Shown here one piece after another: positions 12,201 through 25,200 of a stretch of 64,000 nucleotides of DNA; within the stretch, counting starts at the first letter, position 1; each line of letters opens with the position of its first letter. The notes below the pieces were generated by a model that saw nothing but the letters and a program-made list of their open reading frames with translations, was not told where the DNA came from and did not search any database. The position numbers and the translations under genes are program-made. Origin of the DNA: Xylocopa sonorina (Eukaryota > Arthropoda > Insecta > Hymenoptera > Apidae); the NCBI RefSeq assembly GCF_050948175.1, contig NC_135202.1:7068001-7132000 (forward strand), in the 5' to 3' direction.

Positions 12201-13206
12201 AAAGGTAATACTTTTTTCTCGCCGCCCCCCCGTCTCCATAGCACAAAAGGAAACTTCGTTATTGGTGAATGGCGATGCATACAATCGCGAAACGCTCTGA
12301 CAAGCGGAATCAATGAACTTCGATTGTTTCGAATTCAGCCTCCGAGTGAAATGCCACGTATAAACCCCAGTCGGATCGTAAATTTTACGATATTTCGCCG
12401 ATCCTTTGAATTTAGAATGACTGGGCCATTTTACTTCTATCTGTAAATCAAAGAGTTTTCGTTATATGTAAATATATTGCACGAATGGGCGGTTACGTAA
12501 TCCTCGAGTATATTCAACACTGATATATAGCAGACTTTGGTATAGTGCAGGAATGACAAAAATGAAAATCCCCGGTGGACAAGATATTGGAGTTAAATAA
12601 TTGAAAATCTCATCAGATGCAGTTGTATTCATGGCTGCGATATGGAACGCTACACGATGCTTATCGAAGAAGATACAAATTAGTATATTATAAACCGTGA
12701 TGTAGCATGTAAGATATGGACACTAACTGGTACTTAAAAGCGTCTTGATAATTATAACTCATTATGGTGTTAAATCTTTCAGTGAGTATTAACACAAAAC
12801 AAACAGTGAAAGAACTTAAAGGAGCTACTTTATGAATACCTTTAGAACTTTTAACTTTGTACCTATTCTATGATATTCGTTCAAAACGAATGAGACAATT
12901 TGTAAATGATAGAGTACAGTGTTCAATGAGTTACTAATAATTGAATTTTCAATCTTTGATTAGCTTATCCAGCACCGACGAATGCATACGGGCGAGAAGC
13001 CGCACCTCTGCCCACACTGCGCGTACAGGAGTGCACGTCGCGACAATCTGCGTAGCCACGTAAGACGAGTGCATAAAAAGGAGAACCTCTATTGCGACAC
13101 GTTCAGTCCGCGTGGTATGCTACTGACGCCCACGATTGAAAGGGATACACCTCTGGTGCAGAGCCCGGAATCGTCGCCGTCCTCCAACTCAGAGTCCACG
13201 AACTAG
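9274..13206 (+). CDS. C2H2 zinc-finger protein, six fingers
   Basis: Six coding exons join in frame: 9274-9585, 10182-10325, 10534-10694, 11398-11679, 11964-12204 and 12964-13206 (TAG), giving about 460 residues. All junctions use GT and AG. The first half has no known domain and includes an acidic, Ser-rich stretch (SDSDSESEHSS). Six C2H2 fingers follow: CGSC...HIVDCH, CPSSGC...HVAAH, CSLC...HLRAH, CAVC...HMRRH, CDIC...HRRMH (split by the last intron) and CPHC...HVRRVH. A TGEKP linker joins the last two. A nuclear sequence-specific DNA-binding regulator is the family expectation; targets are unknown and I cannot assign an orthologue. The ATG at 9274 follows directly on an acceptor-like tract (GTGTTCCAG). 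The frame is also open upstream to an ATG at 9166, so the true start may lie further 5'. A candidate poly(A) signal AATAAA lies near 14860. Confidence 0.85.
10009..10054 (+). other. Intronic hairpin
   Basis: ATCAAGAGACAC at 10009-10020 pairs perfectly with GTGTCTCTTGAT at 10043-10054, with three more pairs after one mismatch and a loop of about 14 bases. It lies in intron 1 of the zinc-finger gene. It may be a chance palindrome, a small foldback or a structured RNA. Confidence 0.5.
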
Positions 13207-16200
13207 CGAAGCAACACGAAGAAGGGATGCTTGAAGAGAAAGCGTAAAGATCTCGCCGAGAATCGGACGGTCCGTCGTCGTTTTACACGTCCTAACTTTG
13301 TCAATATTGCAACTTAGGTATTAGAATTGTCGGAGAGATTTTACATTGGCAGACACGGCTCATGTCGTCACTATTCGAGCTTTTATGAAAATTTCTGTCT
13401 CTTGATCGTTTCGAAAATGGAAGGAAATTCTATATATTTTATATATAGATATCATTTAAACGGGGAATTGAATGTTTAAAGAGGAACGTGAATTTAATTT
13501 ATATTTATTTGGTTTAGGTATCTGATAGCTGGTAATTATGACGCGAAGTCGGCGAAAGTTGTAGGTAGCTTTAAGTGACAAATAGTAACCGCGATGGAGG
13601 ATTTCGAGCAAGACTAGTGACGATGAGGATAGTCAGAAGTTGTAAAGAAAGTATAATAGTTTTGAAGCATTTTCCAAAATCGTTTTCGTCGCTCCTTCAA
13701 GAATGTTGCAGTGTCCAATTTTTATGCCGATCGTGAAATATATACGAATCTAATGATAGACTGCAAAACAATGTATACGAGTAAACTAAAACCGAAACGA
13801 CAACTAAAGGGACTATGATAACACGGCGCAACTTCTGGCTAATTACGATAAAGTTTGCCGTTAGTAAATAGGAATTATGTAGAGAATTGCATGCGAACGT
13901 CGATAATTCAATCTAATCTTCGAGTTCTAACGTGATCTTATTATTAGCCGATTTAATTATCGAAGTCTCTTCGTTGATCAGAACGTTGATGAACGAGATT
14001 AAAGCTGCGCAATGGTGCTAGAATCGTAGACTGGATTATAGAGGAAGACTGAAAGTAAGTGACGCTTTCACGATATAAAATTCGTCCTTTGTTTCACTTA
14101 ACGCCATGATTCAAGCGAAGAATCAGTGATTATTAAGACTGCTGTCCTATACTGATGGCCAAGGGGACCTCATGTTGTAGATGCATACATTTTGCTTATT
14201 CTTCTATAAAATTGCGAGAAGAAAAGAATTGTGTCAGAAGAATTTCACGCACGTGTCTATAAATTAATTTCATATTACGACGTTAATTAATTTCTAATAG
14301 AAAAGGAGAAATTGATGATTTGATGCAATTAAATATCTCTACCGCACGGAGTCCTCTGGCCTCTGGGAAAGGTGCTATTTTGCAAAAATAATTTTACTCT
14401 TGCGTCCTTCCATATTTAAGCTCCAACTACGATTATAATTACCTAACCGTATAATTATGATTGTTAACAGTATTATTGATAGTGATATACATTGTTATTA
14501 TTATTATCATTATTATTATTATTAATATCACTATTATTATTACCGCTATTATTACTATAATATTTAGTAAGTAAACGCGAATGTCGAGTATTATTCGTAC
14601 GAAATATTCAGAGTCGCAACGATGCGTTACAAATGTAATAGCGTGTACGATGTGTTCGTTAATAATTCGGGAAAGAGGTAGCCTTGGAGAATTTTATCGA
14701 ATTTCATAGAGATAACGGCAAGTGTGACGTACAAGTCTTCTGTTTCCGATCGATAATATAATATATGTTGGCTTAAAAGTTACGCAAAAGAGAAAAAAGA
14801 GAGGTGAAACGCAGCGTGCGACAATGTCGTTGAAACAGTTTCCTTTCGCGTGTTTTAAATAAATAGCTAAGGAATCGTACAAGCCGTGCATAGAGCACAG
14901 AGTGCAGGATTTTCCAACGAAACTAACGAATATGCAACGCGACTTTCTTATGTGTCTCAGATATAACTCGTAAGTCAACAAGCTGTAGTAATCCCAGAAT
15001 GCAAACCAATTAACAATTACCATCCGTAATAAGCAAGCTTGCTGGTATTCTCGCGGGAATGCTTTGTTCTCACTTGACGACAATGGGAATTATTATTATA
15101 TAATGTCGCAAATTTTTCTCTCTTTACAATCGAAGACCGTCCCCACAGAAACGATTCGACTGTGTCGTGCATTTCCTGCTGAAAAGGAAAAAAGAAAAAC
15201 AAAAAAATCAAGAAAAAAAAGGCTGGGAGTGGTGATAAGGCGATGCCCAATATACATATAACATAAATGTGTGTCAATTTTTAATGTATTATAACTACGT
15301 TATAGTCGATAACGATTTTTAAAGGGAAAGATAACAAGGCATGGGAAGAGGATGCGCAACGTTATGGCTGCGATTAGCATATGCGCCACGTTTTTTCTCG
15401 TCCGAGACGGCAACATTTTGCATTCGGTAAAAGGAATAAAGCGACTATAACATGGCGGAGAGAAATAATTACGATTGATCGTATTGGCCAAAGAATTTCA
15501 ATCCGTTAATACACTTTTCGGAGTAATTGAAAAAGGATATTTATATTAATCGAATAATTTTTAGTAGCCAACAAATTGTTTAATATTTTGGAAGCTGTTC
15601 ATTCTAGACTTATCCAAGTAATTAAACGATTATCTGTTTAAATAAGTAGATTCTACTAATTACTTTAAGACTAATATATTAATAACAAGTGTAACTTTCA
15701 GTCAAGGTTCGATTAACAATTTTTAAGGGTAACGTAACGATGACTTAAATACTAGTCGATCAATCCGGGGGAAATTGATTAACATTACTCTAAATTACAC
15801 ATTTTCTCCGCCAATTTCAATACACGTACTTGTAATGCCTTTAATGATGCATGATTTTGCATACAGAGTGTCCTGAGCTTAGCTAAATTTTGGGGGCTTC
15901 ATCTATACATAAATCTTCTATAAAGTGTATCAGGAAATATTTTGCTACAGACTTATAAACTAGTATTGTACACATGAAATAAGTAACTACGCACCAGTGG
16001 ATTACATCATTGCGTTATTGTAATTACATGTTTTTTATCGTGTATTAGCAATTGCGTGCCGATAATTCCGCACCAGGCTTATATTCGAGCACCGAAGCAA
16101 CATTTTGAAACGAGCAATTCAAAATGCTGAATAACTATTCTTTAGAATTTTATATTATTTTGGGATCATTAACAACACACAATTATCAATGTATGCTACG

Positions 16201-19200
16201 TTTGTTGTACGTGTACAATATTTGTTTGTAACTCTGTAACAAAGGTTTCTGGAAAGTTTTGTACATTTCTTGAGGACACTCTCTATGCGAACGCCGTGAC
16301 GGAATTCTGATCGTCAGGCAAAAAGAAAAACCGAGGGGGATCGTCATCGTCTCTTTCATTTCTTTTTGGACTTTTGCGTATGCTACGCGCAATATAGTAT
16401 TTTTGGTACACGGTCGTGTCGCGATTGCGTCCCATTGGGTATCGCGGAACGATGATTGTTGATCGTTGGTATATATCGGTGCGTTGCGTATTGTATTTAT
16501 ATTGATAACTCTATTTTTGATAAGAACTCGATTAATTATTCGATTTCGGGTGTTGTTGGTTCTACGGTCGCGTTTAGAATAATTTCATATAGCTTTTAAG
16601 GTGTCGAAGAGACGAATATCCGGAACATCGTCCATGTTCAACCGAAATGATTGTATTCTTCGTTCAGATAATTTAACTGGTCTATACATTGTTTATTTTT
16701 AATGTAACGTAAACAATCTAGGCGAGCGTTATTATCTTTACTACATAACATTGGTGATATTATCTGGAAACTTACAGCGTGCAATTTAAATATGTGGACT
16801 ACTATAATTTTCTCACAACGAAGAAGGATAATTATTATTTTACCTCATTGTGTGTAGCTGACAGTAAGATTAGTTGTATCGTTCTTCTTCTTACAATCTA
16901 ATCTTGTTTCGCATGGATAGTCCTACTCAAAAGGAACTCCATTGCACACTTCAGTTTAATAACTTAACGTTTTTTCTTTCCAAGCTTTACGTTTCAGAAA
17001 GATGTTACACTTAGAAATGGATAGTATACCTGTGTCCGAATATTGAATTATTCGCTGTACGTGTAAAGTATCTTTTTTGCAAGTTAAACTACTCCCACGC
17101 AAAAATCTCATTTGAATCGCAATACTGGAAAAAATGTTATTTACTCGATATTGGCTTTTTATGATCATGAGACAATATCTGATCCTACCGTTTCATCGTA
17201 TACGACAATTATTCCATACATATATATACATATATATATATATATATAGTTAACGAAACGTCTCGGATGTAGATAATGTCGAAAACGGCGAGAAAACACA
17301 GTCGAACGTAATGACACGATTATTGTTATATACGGAGGTCACTTGTCGCTTGTGAACGGATTGCCTTTCGTGAAACGTACGTAGAGCCTTCTTCGAGCCG
17401 AACGTAACGCGAACTCATTGGCATTCTATATTTAAGTATACGGTGGTGCATAATGCGTATATACGATAGCGAAGGTCTTTTTTATTATTATAACGTCGTG
17501 TCGTCCGAACGATCGATCTCAGGTGCGTCCGTGGTTTATTCTAATTAATTAATTAATTCTACCGTGCTCGTCGTTCGTAATTGTCGTGCCAATAGTAAGA
17601 GAGATGCGAGACAAACAAGTGCGTGCCAAAATGATAACGAGCAATGAGGAACGCGGGTGTATGTGGGTGTAGCGTTTTAAGAGGATGCGAGAGGCTGGAG
17701 GCGGCCCGATTCGACGAGAACTCGGATCAGCTCGATCGCCGGTATCGGTTGTTTTTCAAACTCGTTGCTCGACTCGTCGTTCGAGTAATACGGATAATTA
17801 ATTAACGCGTCCTCGTCGACGCGCGAAAAGGTCGAACGAGAATACCGATCGAGCATCCCGGTCTCGCGCGAGATATACGAACTAGTTGTTACAATCTTTT
17901 AACTGTTGAATTTTTGCAGTAGATGGTAAGTGTCTTAACGTATATCTTATATAAACTACACGATAATATATTCTATATTAATGTTTCTTAGATTTACGTG
18001 CGAGCGATCGTCCGCGAGCTTTCGTTGATCATCGCCACCGTCGCGACACACGGAGGGCAATAATTAACGGCAAGAGTTAATCCTGATCGATTCTATTGTA
18101 CAAACACGTGAAGGGAACGGGACCGTGGGCAATCGCCGCTGACGATTTCCCGGGTGCGATCCAAATCTCTGTGAGAAACTCGGCGATTTTCTACGCGAAG
18201 CCCGTGGATCGATCGATGCTGGATACCTTCGAGGAATTGACGCCTAACTAAATAATTATGATGTTAACGCACTCGACGAGTCTGTTCACGGACACGAAAT
18301 TATACCACTCGAGAAGAATCGGATTCCGCAATTTACATGAAACCTCTACAATCGGGATAGGAAATGGGACTAATGGCAAAACTGAAACAGGTGTTTAAAT
18401 TTGTCGAAGGACGTCCGGGCAGAAGAAAAAAAAAGGTCTTAAACATTAATACAATCTAAATGTGATAATATATTTGCGATATTGAATTACGACGTAATTA
18501 TTACATATTCTAATTATTAATAACGCCCGAGCGGTGCGGGAGAAGCGAGCAATTTTTTAAGAAGTCCGTCTTATCCGTGTGAATTCAATGGCGTGTGCAG
18601 CAACAAGGTGATCGACGAGATCGGATTCCCTTTTTTACGTAAATCGGATACAGGTGCCAGGAGCTTCACAGCGTCTACCATCTCGATCGGCTTCGACTAG
18701 TACAAAGTACTCGGATAACTTATTTTTTGATTATCGACGAGAGTAAAGAAAAAAAGGAGGAAAGGGGACGCATAGAAACCGATCACGCGACGAGGAATAA
18801 AAAGGTATAAACTATACGAATGTACTCTTTGAGTGCAGACGGTTGTTCAAACCGCGAATATCGAATTGAATCGGAATTATAAATAGAAAAGGGGAATAAA
18901 AATAATAATGGTAATAAGAAAAGAAGAAAGAGAAAAACGCGAAGATGTGAAAGAGGAGAATCGTCGCGTCACCTTTATCTGCGTTTGCGTTCGATAGTAC
19001 ACACGGCAAATCTAATGTTCGGATTTACGATTTGCTTCGCGAAATATAAATTAAAAAAAAAGACTCTTGCGCTCTACGCATATATATATTATATATATTA
19101 TATATATATTATATATAAATGTATGTGTACGTGTGTGGGTGTGCCTAAAGATTTTCTCTTCAGATCTATCTATTTCACTCTGTATTTATCATCTCTCCTC

Positions 19201-22200
19201 GGCTTTCTGCTCTCTGTCGCGTGTTCCTCGCTCTAGCCAATGTTCTTTAAATTTTTTTTTACCTCCATCTAGAATACGAGAAGAGAGTGGATCGCTTTGG
19301 TTGATTCTTAACTGACGACGGCCCCTGACTATTCATCTACTTATCCTATTATTTATTCTTAATTCCATATCGGATACTCTTCTTATACTTCTATGTAATT
19401 ATTCAATGCGAATGTTTCTTTTTAGTAACAGAATTATTATTGTATCGTTAATACTTCATTTACAATTCTTTACATTCTTATTCGAACAATGGACGTAAAA
19501 ACGAGAAATGTCGTCAGTTAAGAATTAATTGCGTTGTTTAACAATTGTCTCTCTGTGTTCCGGTTGTACCTATAATATATGATACATATATATATATATA
19601 TATATTCCAACGATCGTTCCTCTTGATAGATGCAGTCACGGATCCAACTACGTGCGTGCACGGTGCATCTACTTGCATAGATGGCCAAAGCCAATCTCGT
19701 GTTTATGGGTTTACAAATAGAAACGGAAATTATTTGTCGATTTCTCAAACAGTTTCGCGTAAAAATGAATATAACATTTCGAAAGAGCTAAGCTCTATTC
19801 TCCGGCGTTTGATCAAACGCTTCATTGAGATAGTCCGTTACCCGACCTCTATTGCAGTTGGCTTGACATAAGCTCAATCAGCATATACGCGCGAATCAAT
19901 TCACGTCAATTATTATGTTGATAAAGTTCAAGGTCCAGTTATCGTTTCTAATATGGGAGAAGCCTTTCTAAATGCCCAGGGAAATCTTTCCAACGTGATT
20001 GAGTAAATATAAATGAGAGCTATAGTTTATCCGTCCGACATTTACGCTTTCGATACATATTATTGTACAAACTATCCGTCGACGATGTAATCTTTATCTA
20101 ATCTATAGAATCTATGGTATGGATAATTTATTTTATTTTACTTTTTTTTTAATTTAATTCGATTTAATTTATTTTACCTCTTTTTTGTTTTCTTTCTTCC
20201 CGTCCATGCTTATCGTTATATAGAACATTTCAGAATTCATTATAACTCTCAATTTTCCATCTATCTTTTCAAGCATACGCTGGGACAAGATGGTTACAAT
20301 TGTCGTTGTTCCATTTAGAGAGAAAATGGCTATAGTCTTGTAGCTATTGTCGAAAACACGACGCATACATCTAAATACTAAGCGAAAGGACTGGCTAAAA
20401 CCGTTTTCTTCACCTAAGTTCACCGTCTACAAGGATTAAGGTCCATCTTGGTTCACGAGAGAAATTGGAGTTAAGCCTGAATCGGAAGGTTTCAGCAATA
20501 GGCCTAAAGAGGACAACGAAACAAGTAGAATTTGAATAAGTAAACGTCGCGTATGTTAATGAAACGATCACAACGATTTTGATAATGAATTTTGAATTGT
20601 AGGACACGAGACGCTGAGGCTATCAAAGCAATCGCTTCTTTTCGTGCATCGCGAATATTCGGACGAGACACGGACCGATCGAGAGGCGCTACGACGCTGA
20701 TCCTTAACACCGTCCCAGAGATCGTCGACTGTTCGTAACTTTAGATTAATAAAATTTTGAAATGCTGCCGTCGATGCATCTCTCGACCACCGTGCGAAAG
20801 AATCAACGATGTTCCTCGTGAACGAATTCGAATGTTCATTTCTTTTTTAACATCCCTTACGATGTCAAATTTAATGCGCGTTCTATACCAAAGACAAAGC
20901 AAGCGTTCATGCTTCAAAATGAATGTTTAGAATTTATCAAATTAATATTCAACACAAGTTCAATACTTAAGAGACAAATCTTTTACATTTGCCTTAATTG
21001 CTTACTTTAAAGAGTTCATTTCAAAGTATTCGTACTAGCGCTGAATTGTTCACACTTCGATCTACTTTTTTTCGTGTTTTGCACGAGCTTCTATGTAACA
21101 ATTATCTGCTGGTTGTCTTTGGTAATTATCACGATGAATCATCGAATAAACACGCGTAGCCTGGAATACATTAAAAGGCTATTACAGAACAAAGTTATTA
21201 AACTATCAACAAATCATTGTGCTCCAATCTTTTCATCACGAGGAACATCTTTGGCGCTCTTTTGGGCCCTCAACAAACGAAATGAGAAAGATACGAACGA
21301 ATAAACGATGTACGTGGCACGTATACGTATTTCGAGGCCCGTGCATGCGCGTAACCGCGGACTCGCGACTTTCTGACGCACGTAACGATCGCACACTTTT
21401 AAGGATCTAATTAACGAGAAAAGTAAATGAATAAACTTGTCGTCGTTATTGTGATTTAAGGTAGTAGAATTGACCCGCGGCTGGTCGCTCAATATGCAAC
21501 ACCGAACCGGCTTGCGCGTTTATTTATATAATTCATGAGAAAATGGCCAATTGATACCGGCGTCCGGTGATCACCGTTTGTGGGTGCTGTTTCGCGCAAG
21601 ATACTTTGTGGTACTATTAACAAACAAAATTAATAACTTTGTTAATTTCTTCAATACACTATACTATCTCGAACATAAATCATCTGCTTAGATTCTGACG
21701 CGAATAAAGTATGAAGTATCTTTCGCTTGCGTTTGTATTATATATGGATCTTTTGGATTCTTTTTATTATTGTAGAACACTTAATTAACCAGGCAAGCCG
21801 TAAAGTGTCTCGTGTGAAATAGTCCCAAGTTTCACCGATTGATTCGTACGTACTTTTATTCGATTTATCGGTGTTTATTAATTCACGATCACACGTAAAG
21901 AGGAAAAGTGGGAAAATATCGGTCGGTAGCGCATCCGCATTCGAGGACTCTCGGGACAAAACGTTTACCTGTTTGTATCGCCGGAGTCACTATTTGGCTT
22001 TGGCGCGATAAAGTCTTAATAAAGGTTTCATTAAAATATTCATGTCGTGTGTTCCCTGCCTGTTTCGTCGCCGATCGACGAGTCTCAATGATGATGGCCT
22101 TGCGGTAATTCTACTCGTTCTGTTTTCAGAATTGCAGGCTACGCGAGTAACATGTTTCTCTGGATATATCTTATCGAAACCAGACATTGACGGAATCGAA

Positions 22201-25200
22201 ATGGAATCAAAACATATACGAACAATCGTAATATCTCTTCGATTGTACGGTCACTCGATAACGGAGCATAGATTGATACAGTTCTCTGCAATTTTCATGA
22301 CGATGCAACCGTGATAACAATTATCTACATCCATATACGTTGCGTCGATAAATTTCCTTCTGAATTATTATTAAAATGGTTCTGCGTAAAATACTGGACA
22401 TTGTGAGGCGTTACAAATGTGTTCCAAGTAAATTACCAAGTGTAAAAGAGATCTCAATAGCTGTTGAACATTTTAGGAATCGCGTATACCGTATACAATT
22501 AACACTGGACTCCATGAATGAATTATAATCGGCATACTGGATTTCATTCATTTAGAGATTGTTGAGATGGCTAATGAACGTGAGAATACTCGCAAACGAC
22601 AAGCAATACCATACGTAGAACTGGACTCTATCTTCTCTGGTCTCTGGCGCATATAACAGTGTCCAATTGCGGTATGGTTGATAAAAATTATCGGCTTGCC
22701 GATGGGGCCAACAATTGTATGACTCATTCGTAGCCCAGATGATCAGTCGAGTCTTGTTCCTTTTAATTTCAATATGAGGGGCAAGACGAGTCGAACAATT
22801 GGAATCACGTGCGACGCTTGGTTATTGGATAGATTTAAATTGAAACTATTGATGTTGCGTCTTACAACATTGTGTTTTTCTGTTTCAGATTTTTTAGCTA
22901 CAATTACGAAGTTTCTCACATTTACTACAGGTCTACATTTCTTCTAGGTGTCCCATCAGCTTTCGTTTGCTTCCCTCAAATCAAAGAAAATTATATCCGC
23001 TAAGAAAGGTAAAACATATTCGAACATTTATTCTTCATTTGTCAAGCGAGTTACTCGTTAGCGAAATTACTTTCTTTCCAGATTTAAACGGCAAGAGAAT
23101 TAAATACCGTAGCATCTACGTAGAACGATTTAACCCTTTGCGCTCTTTTTTCAAGTATGATTCAACGTTAATAAATACCAAGAAAACAAATATAAATTAC
23201 AAGAAAGATTGTTTCCAAGTAGCAATCAAGGAATTATCTCTCGAAGTACACTTCAGATGAAACCCTTTAAACAGCAAAGAACAGGTGTGGACAGGAAAAT
23301 AGAAAAGTAATTCGGAGCGCGAAGCGCACGCCCATTTAATAGCTGAAGAACTTAATAAAAGGACGAAAAATACGAAGTGGAGTATTATGATCGTTCTCTA
23401 GGGAATACATTTATATATTGCATATATACAGACAGGTTTGCTAGTGAATGCAAGTTGCGTGCACGTGCATGCTCTCGTCTGTGAAGACGTCTTGGTGGGG
23501 TTAGAGAGGCGGACAGTGAAAAAAGTGGGGATGCATAGTGCGGCAGTAGCGCGCGTCTCGCGCAGGTTTAGGAGCAGAGTAGTTTGTGCGGGTGACGAGA
23601 GTAGCGTCGAAGTGGATCTGTTCGTTTTATCTTGTTATGGCTGACCCTTATCACCGTGCAAATACCGGGAGAAAGCATCGTCGTTCGTCTTTTGTGGTAT
23701 GAACAGCACGTGTCGAAACTCGGTATGTTAGGACGGGCAACGAGGATGTCGAAGAATGCGAAGAGAAAGGAGAGAAGCTCGATCGTAAAGTGCGAGATTC
23801 GCGTGTGTGCGCCGACTCGCGTTTGATTGTGTCCGTTCGTGCGCATCTCTAAATCGTTCGGTGTTTGTGCGCGTGTCGTGTGCATACATCGGTGTGTATC
23901 ATCCTGAAGAGTGGAAAGAGAGGAGACGCGTAGAGAGATGATGACAGTGGCAACGACCATCGGCCAGGTGGGTCTCTGACCCCACCGGACACTGGAAAAT
24001 TTTGTCTTCAAATAGTGTTCCGCATATGGGATTAAAGTGCGCCGCCACGTTCTAAGCGCTGGACACGTCGCAAAATTGTTTCCCGACTTTGTTTTAAGGT
24101 GCGTATACGTCTTCTACCTACGAACGATGCTCCCCTTTCAACGACACCCGCACAATCAACAAGTGGTTTCGGTTGACCATAGAAAAGTCAGTTCGATCTG
24201 GATACGCTCGTGATCGTACAACGGAGGCATTGAGACTTTTCGAGGTAACGGAGATTTCGCTTGGCACGAGATGATAGCCTTGCAAACGTGAAAATTGACT
24301 AAATAAATAACAGTCGTGCTACGTTTCTGCGTACGTGGACACCAGATATTGGACCGCGAGTTTAGTGAGATTTTTAAAAATAATGGCGGTATACATATCG
24401 TAATCTATTCGAAAGGTGGATAGCATTACGTTTTTAATTGAAACTTATTGTAAGCAACGGTGTACTGTGTACAGAAAACGTAAGAGGTTATTGGAGTTTT
24501 GGCAAATATTAGTCTTTTGAACGAACAGTTGCCAAGTATGCCACCCAATTGATGGAGGTAATTGGAGCGCCTTTATTATTGACGGCTCGCGATGGATGTA
24601 TTTTTACGTGTTACTTGAATCACCCAGTGGAGTGCTAAGCAAGATCGAGTTTATCTCGAACTCGATCGATCGACGTAATACCAGTTGTATAAAAGAAGGA
24701 ATTGTATTTCAAATATTCTTGTATCTCCATTTGTCCAACATCTCTCCTCTTGAAATGAAACATACTATTCTCGATCGTGTACAATCTTTAACCCATCGTT
24801 TATTACTCGATCTGAAGTAACACCGTTAGCTTTAACAATAAGAATTTCTCCGTGAAAGTGGAACGCGCGTCTGTCGGAAAGCTCGATGTTTTCTGAAACT
24901 GACGTAAGTCAGACTCGAGCCTGGCTCTCCTGACCGATGTCAATTTTCGTTGCGAAAATCCTTGCTTATTAACCCAGAACGGAAGGAAGTCTCGTACGTT
25001 TAGAAGATAACGAGGAATACTTATCATTTGCAGCGGAGCTATTAGTTAATTTTAGAAACTCTGATGGATCTGCTGGCACGACTTTGCCATGATTCACGTT
25101 ACACTCTCGGCTAAGCAGACGGAAGAACGAAGCGCTCTCCTTTGTCCAGCGTCGAGGAACATGGGACTCGAACTCCGGTCCGTCGATCTCTAGATTGGAA

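Noticed and set aside
23438..24011. Overlapping ORFs in the 23.4-24.0 kb CpG island as protein genes
   Set aside because: No domain and mutually overlapping frames. Only short ATG-to-donor segments seem plausible, and those are given as a finding.
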